Positions 32,969-43,252 of a stretch of DNA of 64,000 nt are shown piece after piece. The DNA lies in contig OX123188.2 of assembly GCA_944739405.2 (NCBI GenBank), positions 67,661,251 through 67,725,250 on the forward strand, in the 5' to 3' direction. The position numbers and the translations under genes were made by a program. This DNA comes from Euclidia mi (lineage: Eukaryota > Arthropoda > Insecta > Lepidoptera > Erebidae). The notes under the pieces were generated by a model. The model saw nothing but the letters and a program-made list of their open reading frames with translations, was not told where the DNA came from and did no database searches. Each line of letters starts with the position of its first letter. The first letter of the stretch is position 1.

Positions 32969-33517
32969 GTGAATAAAGCGACCAGTAAAACAAAAACTGC
33001 TAGTGATATGATTAGATGTTTCAATTGTCATGAAATAGGTCACATAAGCCTGAAATGTAATAAACCGATAAAAAAATGTAACCTTTGCTTTAAGTTAGGA
33101 CACAAAACTAAAGACTGTTTTAAAAAGAGAACGAATAGCGAAACACCTAGTAAAACTAATATTGCAACGGATCATCACAAAAGAGTGATGTGTATTACTA
33201 ATAGTGAGTCCGGTAATTCAAAATATTACAAGAATGTGAAAATAAATAACGTTATTTTGAGAGGATACATTGACCTGGGTAGTAAATGCACACTTATACG
33301 CGAATCAAATGCAAAGCATTTAGTCGTAGATTGGAATACAGACCATGTACCCATTCTGCAGAGCTTCGGTAATTTTGCTGTTAAACCGTTAGGAATATTT
33401 GTAGCTATCTTAGAGATAGAACTTGTTAAAGCTAAAACAGAAGCTCTTGTACCAATCTTAGTAGTGCAGTCTTTTACGGAAAAGCCAAACGTAGGTACTA
33501 TTAAAAACAGTAGATGA
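32969..33517 (+). pseudogene. G1 gag zinc knuckles and protease
   Basis: Nucleocapsid-type knuckles CFNCHEIGHISLKC and CNLCFKLGHKTKDC lie near residues 18-52, followed by a basic linker. A protease-like segment ILRGYIDLGSKCTLI follows near residue 95; the usual D(T/S)G triad reads DLG, so the active-site residue after Asp is altered. Upstream sequence from ATG 32840 encodes a gag-like piece in another frame. The frame stops at 33517, about 100 bp before an 11-nt inverted repeat (33614-33644). Confidence 0.75.
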
Positions 33518-33625
33518 ACTAAGGTTCATGCATACGCCAGATTTAAATGATGATCAGTTTAAGATTAAAGTTTACGTAGATCGTGATATAATTGTTAAGC
33601 AGAAAACCATAACCGGTGACGTCAT

Positions 33626-34249
33626 ATGCCACTTGACGTCACCGTTGAAAACAAATGTACAGGGAGTTTATTAGTGCAATATAGTCTCCATAATTTACCT
33701 ACTAATGAATATGCTGTATTGCCTGGAGTGTTCCTACTTGTACAAGGAAAGGGCTATTTGACATTAGCTAATTCGACGTCTAATGAACTAACGATTAATG
33801 GAGGAACTTTATTAGACCGCGGACAGATATACCAAGAAGTTAATTATGAATACATAGGTCTAACAGCTGAAACTAAACATTATGAACAATTACCATTAAC
33901 AGATATAATAATAAACGCTGAAGTGACTAAGGAACAAAAATATAAACTATTAAATTTATTGAAACAGTATAGGGATTGTTTTGCAATGGATTTAACAGAA
34001 TTAGGTAAAACAAACCTAGTAGAAATGAATATAACGTTAACGGATGATAGGCCCGTAGTATATAACCCATATAGGATATCACAGAGCGAGCGTGACCACT
34101 TGAATAAAATTATTGACAACTTACTGACATATGGTATAATTCGCGAGAGCACATCGGACTATTTGAGTCCCGTTATTTTAGTAAGCAAGAAAAATGGCGA
34201 TAAACGGCTATGCATTGATTTTATAGGTCTCATAATAGAAAGACATTAA
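33626..34249 (+). pseudogene. G1 protease-RT connection and RT N-terminus
   Basis: Open frame of 207 codons ending in the first RT blocks: LLKQYRDCFAMDLTELGKTN, VYNPYRISQSERDHL, YGIIRESTSDYLSPVILVSK and KRLCIDF. After CIDF a deletion or shift breaks the frame. RT blocks containing FTSLNLFSGYY-like sequence and ERMPFGLANAP can still be read in other frames at 34260-34450, so the RT core is present but broken. Confidence 0.78.
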
Positions 34250-34515
34250 AGGACAAATATCCGTTACCTCGTATTGAAGACCATATGATAGACTAGGGGG
34301 CAATATTTTCTTCACAAGTCTTAACCTATTTTCTGGATACTACCAGGTATCTATGAATTAATCCCGTAAAAGGTTTACCGCGTTGGTAACACCTGATGGT
34401 TTGTACGAGTTCGAGAGAATGCCCTTTGGACTCGCCAATGCACCTGGCCTTTTTTTTTAAAGAACAATCAATTGTTTGCTAAAGGGCAAACAAAATCTAG
34501 CCCTGGCGTATATGG

Positions 34516-35213
34516 ATGGTGACGTCACAAGCAATTGAAGAAGGCTTAGATAAACTTGAGAAGGTTTTTCAGTTACTAAGGTCTGCTCATTTAACTTTAA
34601 ATTTGAAAAAGTGCGACTTTTTTCGAACTCGTATAGATTATCTAGGATATGAGATCAGTTCTGATGGTATACGCCCTGGAGCTGCTAAAATTAGGGCAGT
34701 GACAAACATCCCCTTAACTAAAAATGTTCCCGAAGTTCGACCATTTGTGGGCCTTACAAGTTATTTCCGGAGGTTTATTCAAAATAATTCTATAATAGCA
34801 AAATCCCTGACGACTCTCACAAAGAAAAATGTTGCCTGGAGTTTTAATGAACCTGGAATAAACGCGTTTAATGAATTAAAAACCAAATTGACGACACGAT
34901 CTGTGTTAGCATTATATGGCCCTTAGGCTGAATTAGAAATTCACACTGATGCCAGTTAAATCGGTATAGGAGCTATCTTGCTGCAACGTGCAAAGTTTGA
35001 TGCCATATTTCACCCTATCGCATTTTACAGTCGTCAAACAAACTCAGATGAAAGCAAGTTACATTCTTATGAGCTCGAAACTTTGGCGGTAGTTTGTGCT
35101 CTAAGCAGATTTAGAGTTTACGTCTTAGGTAAATCATTTAGATTAATTACTGATTGTGCTGCCATACGCAGCACAATGATAAAAAAAGATCTGATACCAA
35201 GAGTAGCGCGTTG
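34516..35213 (+). pseudogene. G1 RT C-terminus and RNase H
   Basis: Continues the RT from the catalytic region, which reads YMDGD instead of YMDD (34509-34523). It then has LRSAHLTLNLKKCDFF, YLGYEISSDGI and FVGLTSYFRRFI. RNase H follows after an in-frame stop at 34924 (EIHTDAS, FYSRQTNSDESKLHSYELE, TLAVVCALSRFRVYVLGK, LITDCAAI). The frame ends at RVARWYF where LINE-D begins. Both the altered catalytic motif and the two in-frame stops mark it as dead. Confidence 0.8.
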
Positions 35214-35469
35214 GTATTTTATTTATTTATTTATTCAGGTAATTACAACAGATAACAATCAGGAAAAGACACATCGTAACATTACAACCATTTTTGTACA
35301 GATTGATATCCTAACGTAATCACACAACATGATACATCATTAGATTGTTAACAGTTATTCAATTATTATCATTCTGAAAAAACCGTAAAAGTTGCAACTA
35401 AAATACATAAACAATAAACAAACGGAACACATATAAAACTCGAGTACAAACATGCAAATGAAAAAAAAG

Positions 35470-36389
35470 TTACTTAAATAAAATTATAAAGATAAATAAG
35501 GCCATAACATTCCGCTTATACACTGTGGCTCGTGAATCAAAAATATCGATATTAGTGTTGTTCGCAGAGATTTCATTATAGAGGCGACACATTCTGATAA
35601 TTGGATTATAATATAAAGTATTATTTTTGAACACATTGAGAGAAAATGTTTTCAGCGTTCGGGTGTTATAGCGGGTATTAATGTTAATGTGGGCAAGCAA
35701 AGTGGAAGAGCTTAGAGTGCCATGTAGAATTTTATGAAGGCTAATTAAATCCTGTTGTTTGCGACGCACGTGAAGGGATGTCATTTTATATCTACCGAGG
35801 CGAACCGAGTACGACTTAAGAATTCTGGCAAGGCCGCACCTATAGGAAAACCATTTGATGCACTTTCGTTGCACACCTTCAATCCGATCAGAGTGTTGTG
35901 CATAACAGGGAGACCATGCAACACTGAACAATACTCAAGCATGCTCCTAACAAGACTGTTGTATAGCAGAATAAAACTATGTGGTTTTTTGAACCCTTTA
36001 GTGGACCTTGCTACGAAACCAAGAAGTTTTAATGCCCGGGCTGTGATGGCAGTGTAATGATCACGAAAAGTTAGTTGATCATCAAACAATACGCCGAGAT
36101 CCTCAGCTACGTATTTACGTTCTAATTTGTAATTTTCGAGTTTATAGTCATATGCTATCTTAGTACGTTTCTTGGTGAAAGAGATTACAAAACATTTCTT
36201 GACATTTAGATACATATGATTCAAATTACACCAAGTTGATATAGCGTTTAAATCTCGCTGGAGGGACTCACAGTCGGTAACACTTTGTACGGATGTGAAT
36301 AATTTTAGGTCATCGGCGTACAATAGACAGGGGCACTTAAGTATTTTTATAAGGTCATTGATGAAAATTATGAAGAATAACGGTTCCAA
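35470..36389 (-). pseudogene. LINE-D RT catalytic and C-terminal region
   Basis: Two overlapping minus frames. The first (36389 to 35781) has FFIIFINDLIKILKCPCLLY followed by YADDLKLF, the RT catalytic block, and then LNAISTWCNLNHMYLNVKKC, FDDQLTFRDHY and YNSLVRSMLEYCSV. The second (35931 to 35470) continues with VQRKCIKWFSYR and a C-terminal RMCRLYNEI. A frameshift separates them near 35890. The YADDLK form and the block order are those of Jockey-type elements. Confidence 0.82.
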
Positions 36390-37695
36390 ATGAGATCTGA
36401 GGAATACTAGAGCTGATGAGCGTGGGTTGTGATAGGTAGCCCCTAACAGTGACGAACTGACTTCTATGTTCTAAGTATGACTGGATCCAACGAAACAGAT
36501 CACCATGTATGTCATAGGACTGCAGCTTTGATAACAGTATATTATGATTCACTTTATTGAACGCTTTACGAAAATCTGTATATATTGAATCCACTTGTCC
36601 AGATTTGGTAAAGACTGAGCAGAGGTAATTTTTGTACTCAAGTAGGTTAGATAGTGTTGATTTGCCGCTAACGAAACCGTGTTGATTTTCAGAAAGGTAG
36701 GGTTTAAAGTGACAGTAGATATGCTGGTATATAAGGGCTTCGAAAAGTTTAGCCATAGAAGAGAGTATACTAATAGGCCTATAATTAGTACAGTCTGACT
36801 TATCACCATTTTTGTGAATAGGAACTACATGCGCTACTTTCCACAGTTTTGGAAATACTCCTAGTTTCAAGGATCGGTTAAAGATATAGTAAAGGGGCAA
36901 GGATAACTCATCGGCACACTTAACTAGAACAATTGGTGGAATCCCGTCGGGACCAGCACCGTTATTACGGTCTAGCATTCTAAGTTTTCGAAGAATGTCC
37001 CTCTGCTCAACACTAATTACTGATAATAGTGAATTACACTCCACGTCAACAAATTTAGTACCACAAGTTAATCCTGGGGGTGAACTCTCAAAAACAGAAC
37101 CAAAATACTCGACGACGACTGCGAGGGACAGACAGAAGTGTCCCCCGCACCCGCATCGTTGGACGCATCCTGCGCAGGCTCCGTCAAGCCCACGCGGAGC
37201 GTCCCCTCCTGGATCCCTCTTAGCTTCACCACGGATGACCAATCCACGGTTACTGAGCCCCCACACTACGACAAGGTGGAGATCCCACGGGGGGGATATT
37301 AAAAACGACCTGTAACATTGTTTAATAAGCATCTTGCATCTGTTTCTCAACAGTGAAAAAGTATCATAATCGCGCGGATTTCTATATTTTTTAAACCGAT
37401 TGTGATATCTATTTTTTTCGCGAAGATACCTTATCAGTGCTGGTGACTGGTACTCACCAGCACTGATAAGGTGTGCTGGTGGCTGAGGACAATTCGAGTT
37501 ATTTCTCTGGTATATTGGTGTATATTTAGCAATAACATAATTCAAAAAGGTATAGAAATCGCGCAATGCTCGGTCAATATCATTTGCGAACAAGAGACTA
37601 GACCAATTTTTATTTGAAATATCCGCTTTAATCATTTCATAATTACATTTGTTGAAATTGTATCGCTTAACCCCCCACGTGATTACAGCACGCAC
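36355..37695 (-). pseudogene. LINE-D RT N-terminal region with retroposon insert
   Basis: A 446-codon frame. Residues about 1-130 are the linker after the endonuclease (SPALIRYLREKNRYHNRFKK). Residues about 132-196 come from an inserted retroposon fragment (37107-37302). Residues about 200-446 are RT blocks (LRMLDRNNGAGPDGIP, HKNGDKSDCTNYRPISILSS, ENQHGFVSGKSTLSN, YTDFRKAFNKVNHNI). In 'YTDFRKAFNKV' the usual FD-V is altered to FN-V. The frame is lost at SIPQISFG, where P-Q-G is expected, and resumes in 36389. A 19-nt inverted repeat (37428-37472) lies in the linker. Confidence 0.8.
37107..37302 (-). mobile_element. 5' fragment of the retroposon seen at 57884-58480
   Basis: About 195 bp matching 58303-58480 in the same orientation (shared 'gactgcgagggacagacaga', 'ccgtcaagcccacgcggag', 'aatccacggttactgagccc'). 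Only the 5' part of that element is present; the 3' part with poly(A) is missing. It lies within the LINE-D coding region and keeps its frame open. Confidence 0.85.
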
Positions 37696-37699
37696 GGTC

Positions 37700-38757
37700 G
37701 TGCTCTAATTCAAGTGGTCCCATGTGTTTACAGCACGCATGGTCCTGCTCTAAAAAAGTCGTCCTATTGGTCGCGGATTTTTTACGTTTTGTTTTACTTA
37801 AACCAAGAAACGAAAGTAGTAACTATTAGAATAGTTCATATTCCATGCAATTAAATCGTTTTAGAAGGGTGAGGGAAACGAAACGTGCCAAAAAATATTG
37901 AAATATAATTATCTGTGTCTCAGTTGCGAAAGCGTCCGCCATTGTTGTGTTTTGTTCCGCGATCTTTATAATAAAAGTTGTCTTGTGAAAGAAACCGGTG
38001 AATATTTTATAAAGATACTTATATAGATATACTCAGAAATAAATAAATATTAATTGTGAAGTGACATTATTCGTGACAGAGACAAGAAATACAGTGATAA
38101 AAGGCAAAAACTTTTAAGAACGGCTATTTCTACTCTTGAAACTTGCTATTTTCGTAATAGTTTTATGATAAATACTCTTTTAATAGTTATGAAAGACATA
38201 AAAGTATCCAGATTATTTATCTGAAAACATATTTTAGCAATTAAATACTAGTATTGTTGTACGTTTTCACTGTTATCGTGTTTCAAATGGTAAATGATTC
38301 ACAGCCACAGTGTTCGCTACAGTAACATGGCGGCCCGGCACGGCGAACTTTTTGTTACGCGTTCGGATTATAATTTTTTTAGTGGCGTTAGATTCATTTG
38401 TTACAAATAAATAATGTATTGTGTGAAAACCTAAAGGTATATGTGATAATGTTTTTGTATTTATGAACCAAACAAGTAATGAAATTCATTAATATGTGAT
38501 GAAATGTTTGTGCGAACCAGTGAAAAATAACAAACTTCTAAGTTTGTAAGCTTGTTTTGCCGGAAAGGTGAGTATTTAGTAGTAATTATGTTATTATTAT
38601 CATAGCTGATTTTATAACCAACACAATGATATGCAATTTATGTGATATAATTATATTAAGGTGTCATAATTATTTTTTTTCCGGTAACCTATGCCAATGA
38701 AAATTTGCAGCAACGTGACCCCTTGCACTTGTGGCACTTTGCCTTTAGTTTGATCGC
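37700..38757. other. Unassigned insert in LINE-D
   Basis: AT-rich noncoding DNA separating the LINE-D endonuclease and RT blocks. A motif of about 30 bp (tacagcacgca-ggtc-tgctcta) occurs twice at its left edge (37683-37709 and 37731-37755), perhaps a duplicated target or terminal repeat. Family unknown. Confidence 0.4.
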
Positions 38758-38760
38758 ACC

Positions 38761-38980
38761 TCAAGGGTTAACACATGAGTTCAGTTTCATTCGTTTACTA
38801 GGAATAGTACCTCTTACCTGTACGCAAATAGAAGTGTGATGTCCCTCACGTCGAACTAACGGCTCGTCAACCAACTCAACCTGAACACCTTCAGAAGTGC
38901 ACAACACCAAATCTAAGAACCGGTTATTATTATTCATAATGTGATTAAATTGAGAAAGATTACATAGTGATAAAAAGTCC
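38761..38980 (-). pseudogene. LINE-D endonuclease C-terminal fragment
   Basis: Minus-strand frame with IIVDFLSLCNLSQFNHI, NNNNRFLDLVLC and EPLVRREGHHTSICVQV. This corresponds to the end of an AP-type endonuclease (…QFN…N..LDLVL…D H..I). The usual SDH is replaced by EGHH. The rest of the domain upstream is absent. Confidence 0.7.
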
Positions 38981-38996
38981 ACAATGATGCAGGAAT

Positions 38997-39647
38997 ATGA
39001 TTTCATTGTGGAACAGAGATGGTACCAAAATGACTCATGTCGATGCACTATCGTGTAACCCCAATCCTCTTGAACCTCAAAGCGGAATACAATCGGTTGA
39101 TATTTTAGCAATAGATGATGACGCGTGGTTGCGCACTGTTCAGGAACAGGATTCGGAAATTCAAAGAGTAGTTGATATACTAGGTGATCCATCAGCAAAG
39201 GATATTGTCGAGATTCATAAGAACTATATCGTTAAAAATGGTCGTATGTACAGAATAATCAGTGATAAAAACGTTGACATCCAACTAAAATGGGTAGTCC
39301 CGAAGTCAGTAAGATGGCAGATAGTTCGTATGAATTACGATGATGCTGGACATTTCGGTTTTGACAAGACATATAGCAGAATTAAGCAGATTTACTGGTT
39401 TAAGGGAATGAGACGCTTTATCAAAAAGTATTGTAACTCTCGTCTAAGCTGCGCTCATTATAAGTTACCAGCAGGCGCTAAAGAAGGGGTTCTTCACCCC
39501 ATCCCAAAGATTAACAAACCGTTTAATACTGTACATACTGATCATTTTGGTCCTTTCCCCATTAGTAAAAGGAAAAATTGTCATATTTTAGTAATTATTG
39601 ATGCCTTTACAAAATTTATATATATATTAAGAACGTTAAAAATGTAA
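38997..39647 (+). pseudogene. G1 integrase N-terminal and core
   Basis: Starts in the end of RNase H (RDGTKMTHVDALS, spanning about 39018-39056), then the integrase. The zinc domain has H...H (AGHFGFDKTYSRI), but the CxxC pair reads CNSRLSCAH, altered from the usual spacing. The catalytic core begins with HTDHFGPFPISKRKNCHILV and ends at a stop (39645-39647). The remainder of the core is readable at 39640-39830 in other frames, followed by a 26-nt imperfect inverted repeat (39788-39857). Confidence 0.78.
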
Positions 39648-39842
39648 AGAGCAGTACCAGTATTCAAGTATTTAGAGAATATTTTTCGTTATTTGGAGTG
39701 CCACGCCGTCTGATATCTAGCGCGGAACTAGCTTCACTAGTAAAGAGTTCCCGGACTTCGTTAGTAAACATGGTATAAAACACATATTGAATGCGGTTGC
39801 CTCTCCTAGGGCTAACAGCCTGACCGTTCTGAGCCCCAGGAG

Positions 39843-40229
39843 ATGCAACCGCATTCAGAGAGATACAACCGAACCATAGTTGACACATTAACGGCTGCTA
39901 ATCATGACAAACCCGAAAGTGAGTGTGATTTGTGTTTACCACAAATACAGTGGTCATTAAATAATACGGTAAACAAATCCACCGGTCATACTCCTGCTGA
40001 GATGCTGTTTGGCATTCAAACAACTGGTGCTTCAGATAACTTCATGAATCCTTTAGTCTCCGAATCCCATGGCACGTTAGATTGCGATGCAATCAGATCT
40101 GATGCACATTCACGAATGAAAATAAATCAACAGGAACGAAAGGAACGCTTTGACAGATCCCACAAGAAGCCAACCCAGTACAAGGTAGGCGACCTGATGA
40201 TAAGCGCGTATAATGTAGATGCTATGTAA
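39843..40229 (+). pseudogene. G1 integrase C-terminal part
   Basis: Contains SERYNRTIVDTLTAANHDK, where the catalytic Glu lies beside a rearranged segment, then LPQIQWSLNNTVNKSTGHTP and AEMLFGIQT, typical of the Ty3/gypsy integrase C-terminus, and RSHKKPTQYKVGDLM. Stop at 40227-40229. The N-terminal side is corrupted by the inverted repeat at 39788-39857. Confidence 0.78.
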
Positions 40230-40239
40230 TAAGTGATTT

Positions 40240-41050
40240 TGAAAAGGTAATATATTTAGAAAGTAAGAGATGAACTTGATTAAATAGTATGCGATTTAAA
40301 TGTATAAGGGATGAATTTGATAAGGGAATGTGTTTGTAATACAATTATAGTACAGGAAATTTATCTGATTAACAATGTATAGTTTTATGAAAATATATTA
40401 TTAGGTATGTATTTGACAAGCGAATCTGTAATTATATGAGAAATGTGTAAGAGATGAATTTGATTAGGTACCGTGTAATTATAAGGGAATTGTAATAGGG
40501 ATGAAATTAATAAGAGAATGTGTAATAAATATTAATGTATTATAATATTAAGTGCTTAATATATTATTATATTAAGTATAGTAATAATAGAAGTAATATC
40601 ATAAGACATGAATTTGATTATTCTATGTGTAATTTTATGAAAACATTATTATAAGAGATGTATTAGATAAGCGAATCTGTTAATTATATTAGAATAATAA
40701 ATAAATAATAATACATGAGATTAATTTTATAAGACAATGTGTAATTATGTGATAACTATATTGGAGTTGAAATTGATAAGAGAGTGTGTACCTACATGTA
40801 TAAGGTACCTACATATATAGTACAAGATATGAATGAATAAACAATGTGTAACTTTATGGGAGTATTATTATAAATGTATTTTATAAGTGAATCTGTACGT
40901 ACATCAGAAGAGAATTTGATAAGACAATGTGTAGTTATAAGCATTGTATTAGAGATCAATTTGTGAGGATATTTGATTAAGCAATAAACTAAATGACGCT
41001 AGGATTAGAGATAAGTTTAGAAAGTGAATATGTAATTATATAAGTCCTGG
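40240..41050 (+). repeat. Diverged AT-rich tandem repeat
   Basis: Recurring motif (g/c)agatgaatttgataag...gtgtaattata, at least eight times between 40268 and 41035, with irregular spacing. It follows the G1 integrase directly. Noncoding. Confidence 0.65.
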
Positions 41051-41054
41051 ACTA

Positions 41055-41145
41055 AACTTATAGTGATAGTACGATTACTATCACTATAAGTTATAATTAT
41101 CACTGAATCTCTGACTCGATAGTCAGAGATTCAGTGATAATTATA
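41055..41145. repeat. Two consecutive perfect hairpins
   Basis: First hairpin: 17-nt arms 41055-41071 and 41076-41092, 4-nt loop. Second: 25-nt arms 41092-41116 and 41121-41145, 4-nt loop (cgat). Both perfect. They separate the AT-rich repeat from the 48-bp array. Confidence 0.92.
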
Positions 41146-41206
41146 AACTATTTTTGTAAGTTATAACTCCAGAAATGATCTAAAGTGAGAAATGGTTCGA
41201 GTGATT

Positions 41207-41652
41207 GTAGTTCATGTCAGTTATAAGAGTGAGTCACTGCAGGCGAGAGTGCCTGTAGTTGATGTTAGTTATAAGAGTGAGTCACTACAGGTGAGAGTGC
41301 CTGTAGTTGATGTTAGTTATAAGAGTGAATCACTACAGGTGAGAGTACTTTTAGTTGATGTTAGTTATAAGAGTGAGTCACTACAGATGAGAGTGCCTGT
41401 AGTTGATGTTAGCTATAAGAGTGAGTCACTACAGGTGATTACCTGTAGTTGATGTTAGTTATAAGAGTGAGTCGCTACAGGTCGGAGTGCCTGTAGTTGA
41501 TGTTTGTTATAAGAGTGAGTCACTGCAGGTGAGAGTGCCTGTAGTTGATGTTAGTTATAAGAGTGAGTCACCTGTAGTGACAGATGAGTACCTGTAGTTG
41601 ATGTTAGTTATAAGAGTGAGTCACTATAGGTGAAAATGCCTGTAGTTGATAT
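41207..41652 (+). repeat. 48-bp tandem array, nine copies
   Basis: Nine units containing gttataagagtgagtcact and cctgtagttgatgt. The first five are regular 48-mers that keep a reading frame, so the array translates as a 16-residue repeat (VPVVDVSYKSESLQVR). Later units vary in length and lose the frame. No start context or flanking domain suggests a real protein. Confidence 0.92.
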
Positions 41653-41830
41653 GTAGTCATAAGTGTAAATGAGGAATTTTTGTATCATACTTTAGGTTAT
41701 TTATATAATCATTAAAAATTATCTATTCTAGGTTAAGATCGAATTTTGTAAACGCGAGGCCGCGTTTGACGTCAGGATTAGCCGAATGTTAGCATAGACA
41801 ATAAATGGGTAATTAAGTATTTGAATACGG

Positions 41831-42034
41831 TATAAGGGTTCGGTTGCGGTGAGTCGAGAGAAACAACGTGATCACTTCAAGTATGATTTAATACTCATTT
41901 AATTATAATTAGTACATTGAATATATAGTCTTAATCTAGGATAACTCACATCATCATCACATGAGTCTTAATATAGGATAACTGACATCATCATCACATG
42001 ACTATCAATTCTTCTTTGTCTTACATACACCATA
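41831..42034 (-). repeat. G2 3' LTR
   Basis: 204 bp, from tataagggttcggtt to acatacaccata on the + strand. It contains an internal direct repeat (ggataact-acatcatcatcacatgaNtct, twice). It differs from the other LTR at roughly three bases. Confidence 0.92.
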
Positions 42035-42085
42035 CGCCCTACCAAAACAGAAAAAAAATAAACTAACAGCTTTATTTTTTTTGTA

Positions 42086-43252
42086 CTAAACATTAAATAA
42101 TTTTGTCCTATTTTTATGTATAATTTCTTCTTTATTATTACGTAAGATTTTAACATTAGGATCAATATCATCTAATACCTTAAAAGGACCATCATACACA
42201 TTGTCAAACTTATTCCCAGTTTCATTCTTAACTAACAATAAATCATCTTTCTTATACATTACAGGTTTCAAATATTCATCAAATTTACATTTCCTTAACA
42301 ATTTAGAGTTTAACAAATTTTGTCGTGCTTCGTATTGTGCTTTTTGTAATCTAAATTTTAATTGTAAGGGATAACTTTCGGAATTATATAAAGGTTCAAC
42401 AGTACAATTTTGTAAACTTCTAGGAATGTTACATAATTTGCCAAATACAAGTTCATAAGGTGTATAGTTTGTTGTCGAATGTACAGAGGTATTATAGGAA
42501 AAACACCAATACGGGAGCCAGTCACTCCAATATCTGCTATTATTATCTGTTTGAATTCTCAAAAATGCATTTAATGATTTATGGGATTTTTCTAAAGATC
42601 CAATCGATTCATGGTGATAGGCACAAGCAACTATTTGTTTAATATTTAATAGTTTACATACCTCGGTCATTGTCCTGGAAATAAATTCAGTTACCCTGTC
42701 CGTAGCAATTTCACGTGGGATACCATACCTTAATATAAAGTTGTCGAGGAACGCTCGAGCCACGCTTACACTATCTTTCCTAACCAATGGATATGCTTCT
42801 ACATACTTACTTAATTCACATTGTAATGTGAGTATATAAGAGTTACCATAATAATCCTTATCTAAGGGCCCAACTATATCTAAAAATATTTTATCAAAAG
42901 CCGACTGCGCAGTCGTAGTAATTACCATTGGTTGCTTAGTATGTAACGAATGCTTTTGTTTTTGGCATTTGTCACATTTCTTAACAAATTCTGCCACGTC
43001 CTCAAACATTTTTGGCCAAAAGTAGTATTTTTTTATATTATTTATCATACGTCTATTGCCTGCGTGCCCACTCGTGGGAAGCAAGTGAAAATCATTAAGT
43101 ACTACTCGTTTGTCATCATCATTTATTATTCTTATTAATCCTTTTATAATATAAATTCGTGGACCGGTCCAATTATTATTTCCACAACATTTATTTAACC
43201 ATTTAATATACTTCTCATTATTATTATTCTTCATAATATAAATTTCATTCAT
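42086..43252 (-). CDS. G2 integrase
   Basis: A 388-codon open frame that joins cDNA to host DNA in Ty3/gypsy elements. It has an HHCC zinc domain (HLLPTSGHAGNRRM, then CDKCQKQKH) near residues 57-100. The catalytic core has DDE residues: D in FLDIVGPLDKDYYG, D in ATDRVTEFISRT (the usual G is V), and E in SLEKSHKSLNAFLR. The C-terminal part has WCFSYNTSVHSTTNYTPYEL, VFGKLCNIPRSL and a chromatin-interaction-like VYDGPFKVLDDI. It overlaps the upstream RT-RNase H frame by 8 nt at 43245-43252 in a different frame, so it is probably separated from pol by a frameshift mutation. It looks close to intact. Confidence 0.88.
   Translation of the reverse strand: MNEIYIMKNNNNEKYIKWLNKCCGNNNWTGPRIYIIKGLIRIINDDDKRVVLNDFHLLPTSGHAGNRRMINNIKKYYFWPKMFEDVAEFVKKCDKCQKQKHSLHTKQPMVITTTAQSAFDKIFLDIVGPLDKDYYGNSYILTLQCELSKYVEAYPLVRKDSVSVARAFLDNFILRYGIPREIATDRVTEFISRTMTEVCKLLNIKQIVACAYHHESIGSLEKSHKSLNAFLRIQTDNNSRYWSDWLPYWCFSYNTSVHSTTNYTPYELVFGKLCNIPRSLQNCTVEPLYNSESYPLQLKFRLQKAQYEARQNLLNSKLLRKCKFDEYLKPVMYKKDDLLLVKNETGNKFDNVYDGPFKVLDDIDPNVKILRNNKEEIIHKNRTKLFNV

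Larger units (their letters stand above)
35215..38980 (-). mobile_element. LINE-D: Jockey-like LINE inserted in G1
   Basis: Minus-strand non-LTR element. Its 3' end lies at about 35215 with an A/T-rich (ATTT)n tail on the + strand. RT and post-RT blocks occupy 35470-37695, an unassigned 1-kb insert 37700-38757, and the end of the endonuclease 38761-38980. On either side the G1 sequence picks up again (RVARW before, QEYDFIVE...RDGTKMTHVDALS after). 5' truncated within the endonuclease domain. Confidence 0.8.
32840..40229 (+). mobile_element. G1: degenerate Ty3/gypsy retrotransposon split by LINE-D
   Basis: Plus-strand gypsy-type element in pieces. Gag/zinc knuckles and protease (32840-33517), protease-RT (33626-34249), RT-RNase H (34516 to about 35213), and integrase (about 39005-40229). 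LINE-D occupies about 35215-38980 within RNase H and the connection to integrase. Order gag-PR-RT-RH-IN is Ty3/gypsy. Many frame breaks make it dead. No LTR pair could be recognised. Confidence 0.8.

Noticed and set aside
41207..41652. CRISPR-like array
   Set aside because: Units are contiguous with no variable spacers; it is a plain tandem repeat in eukaryotic DNA.
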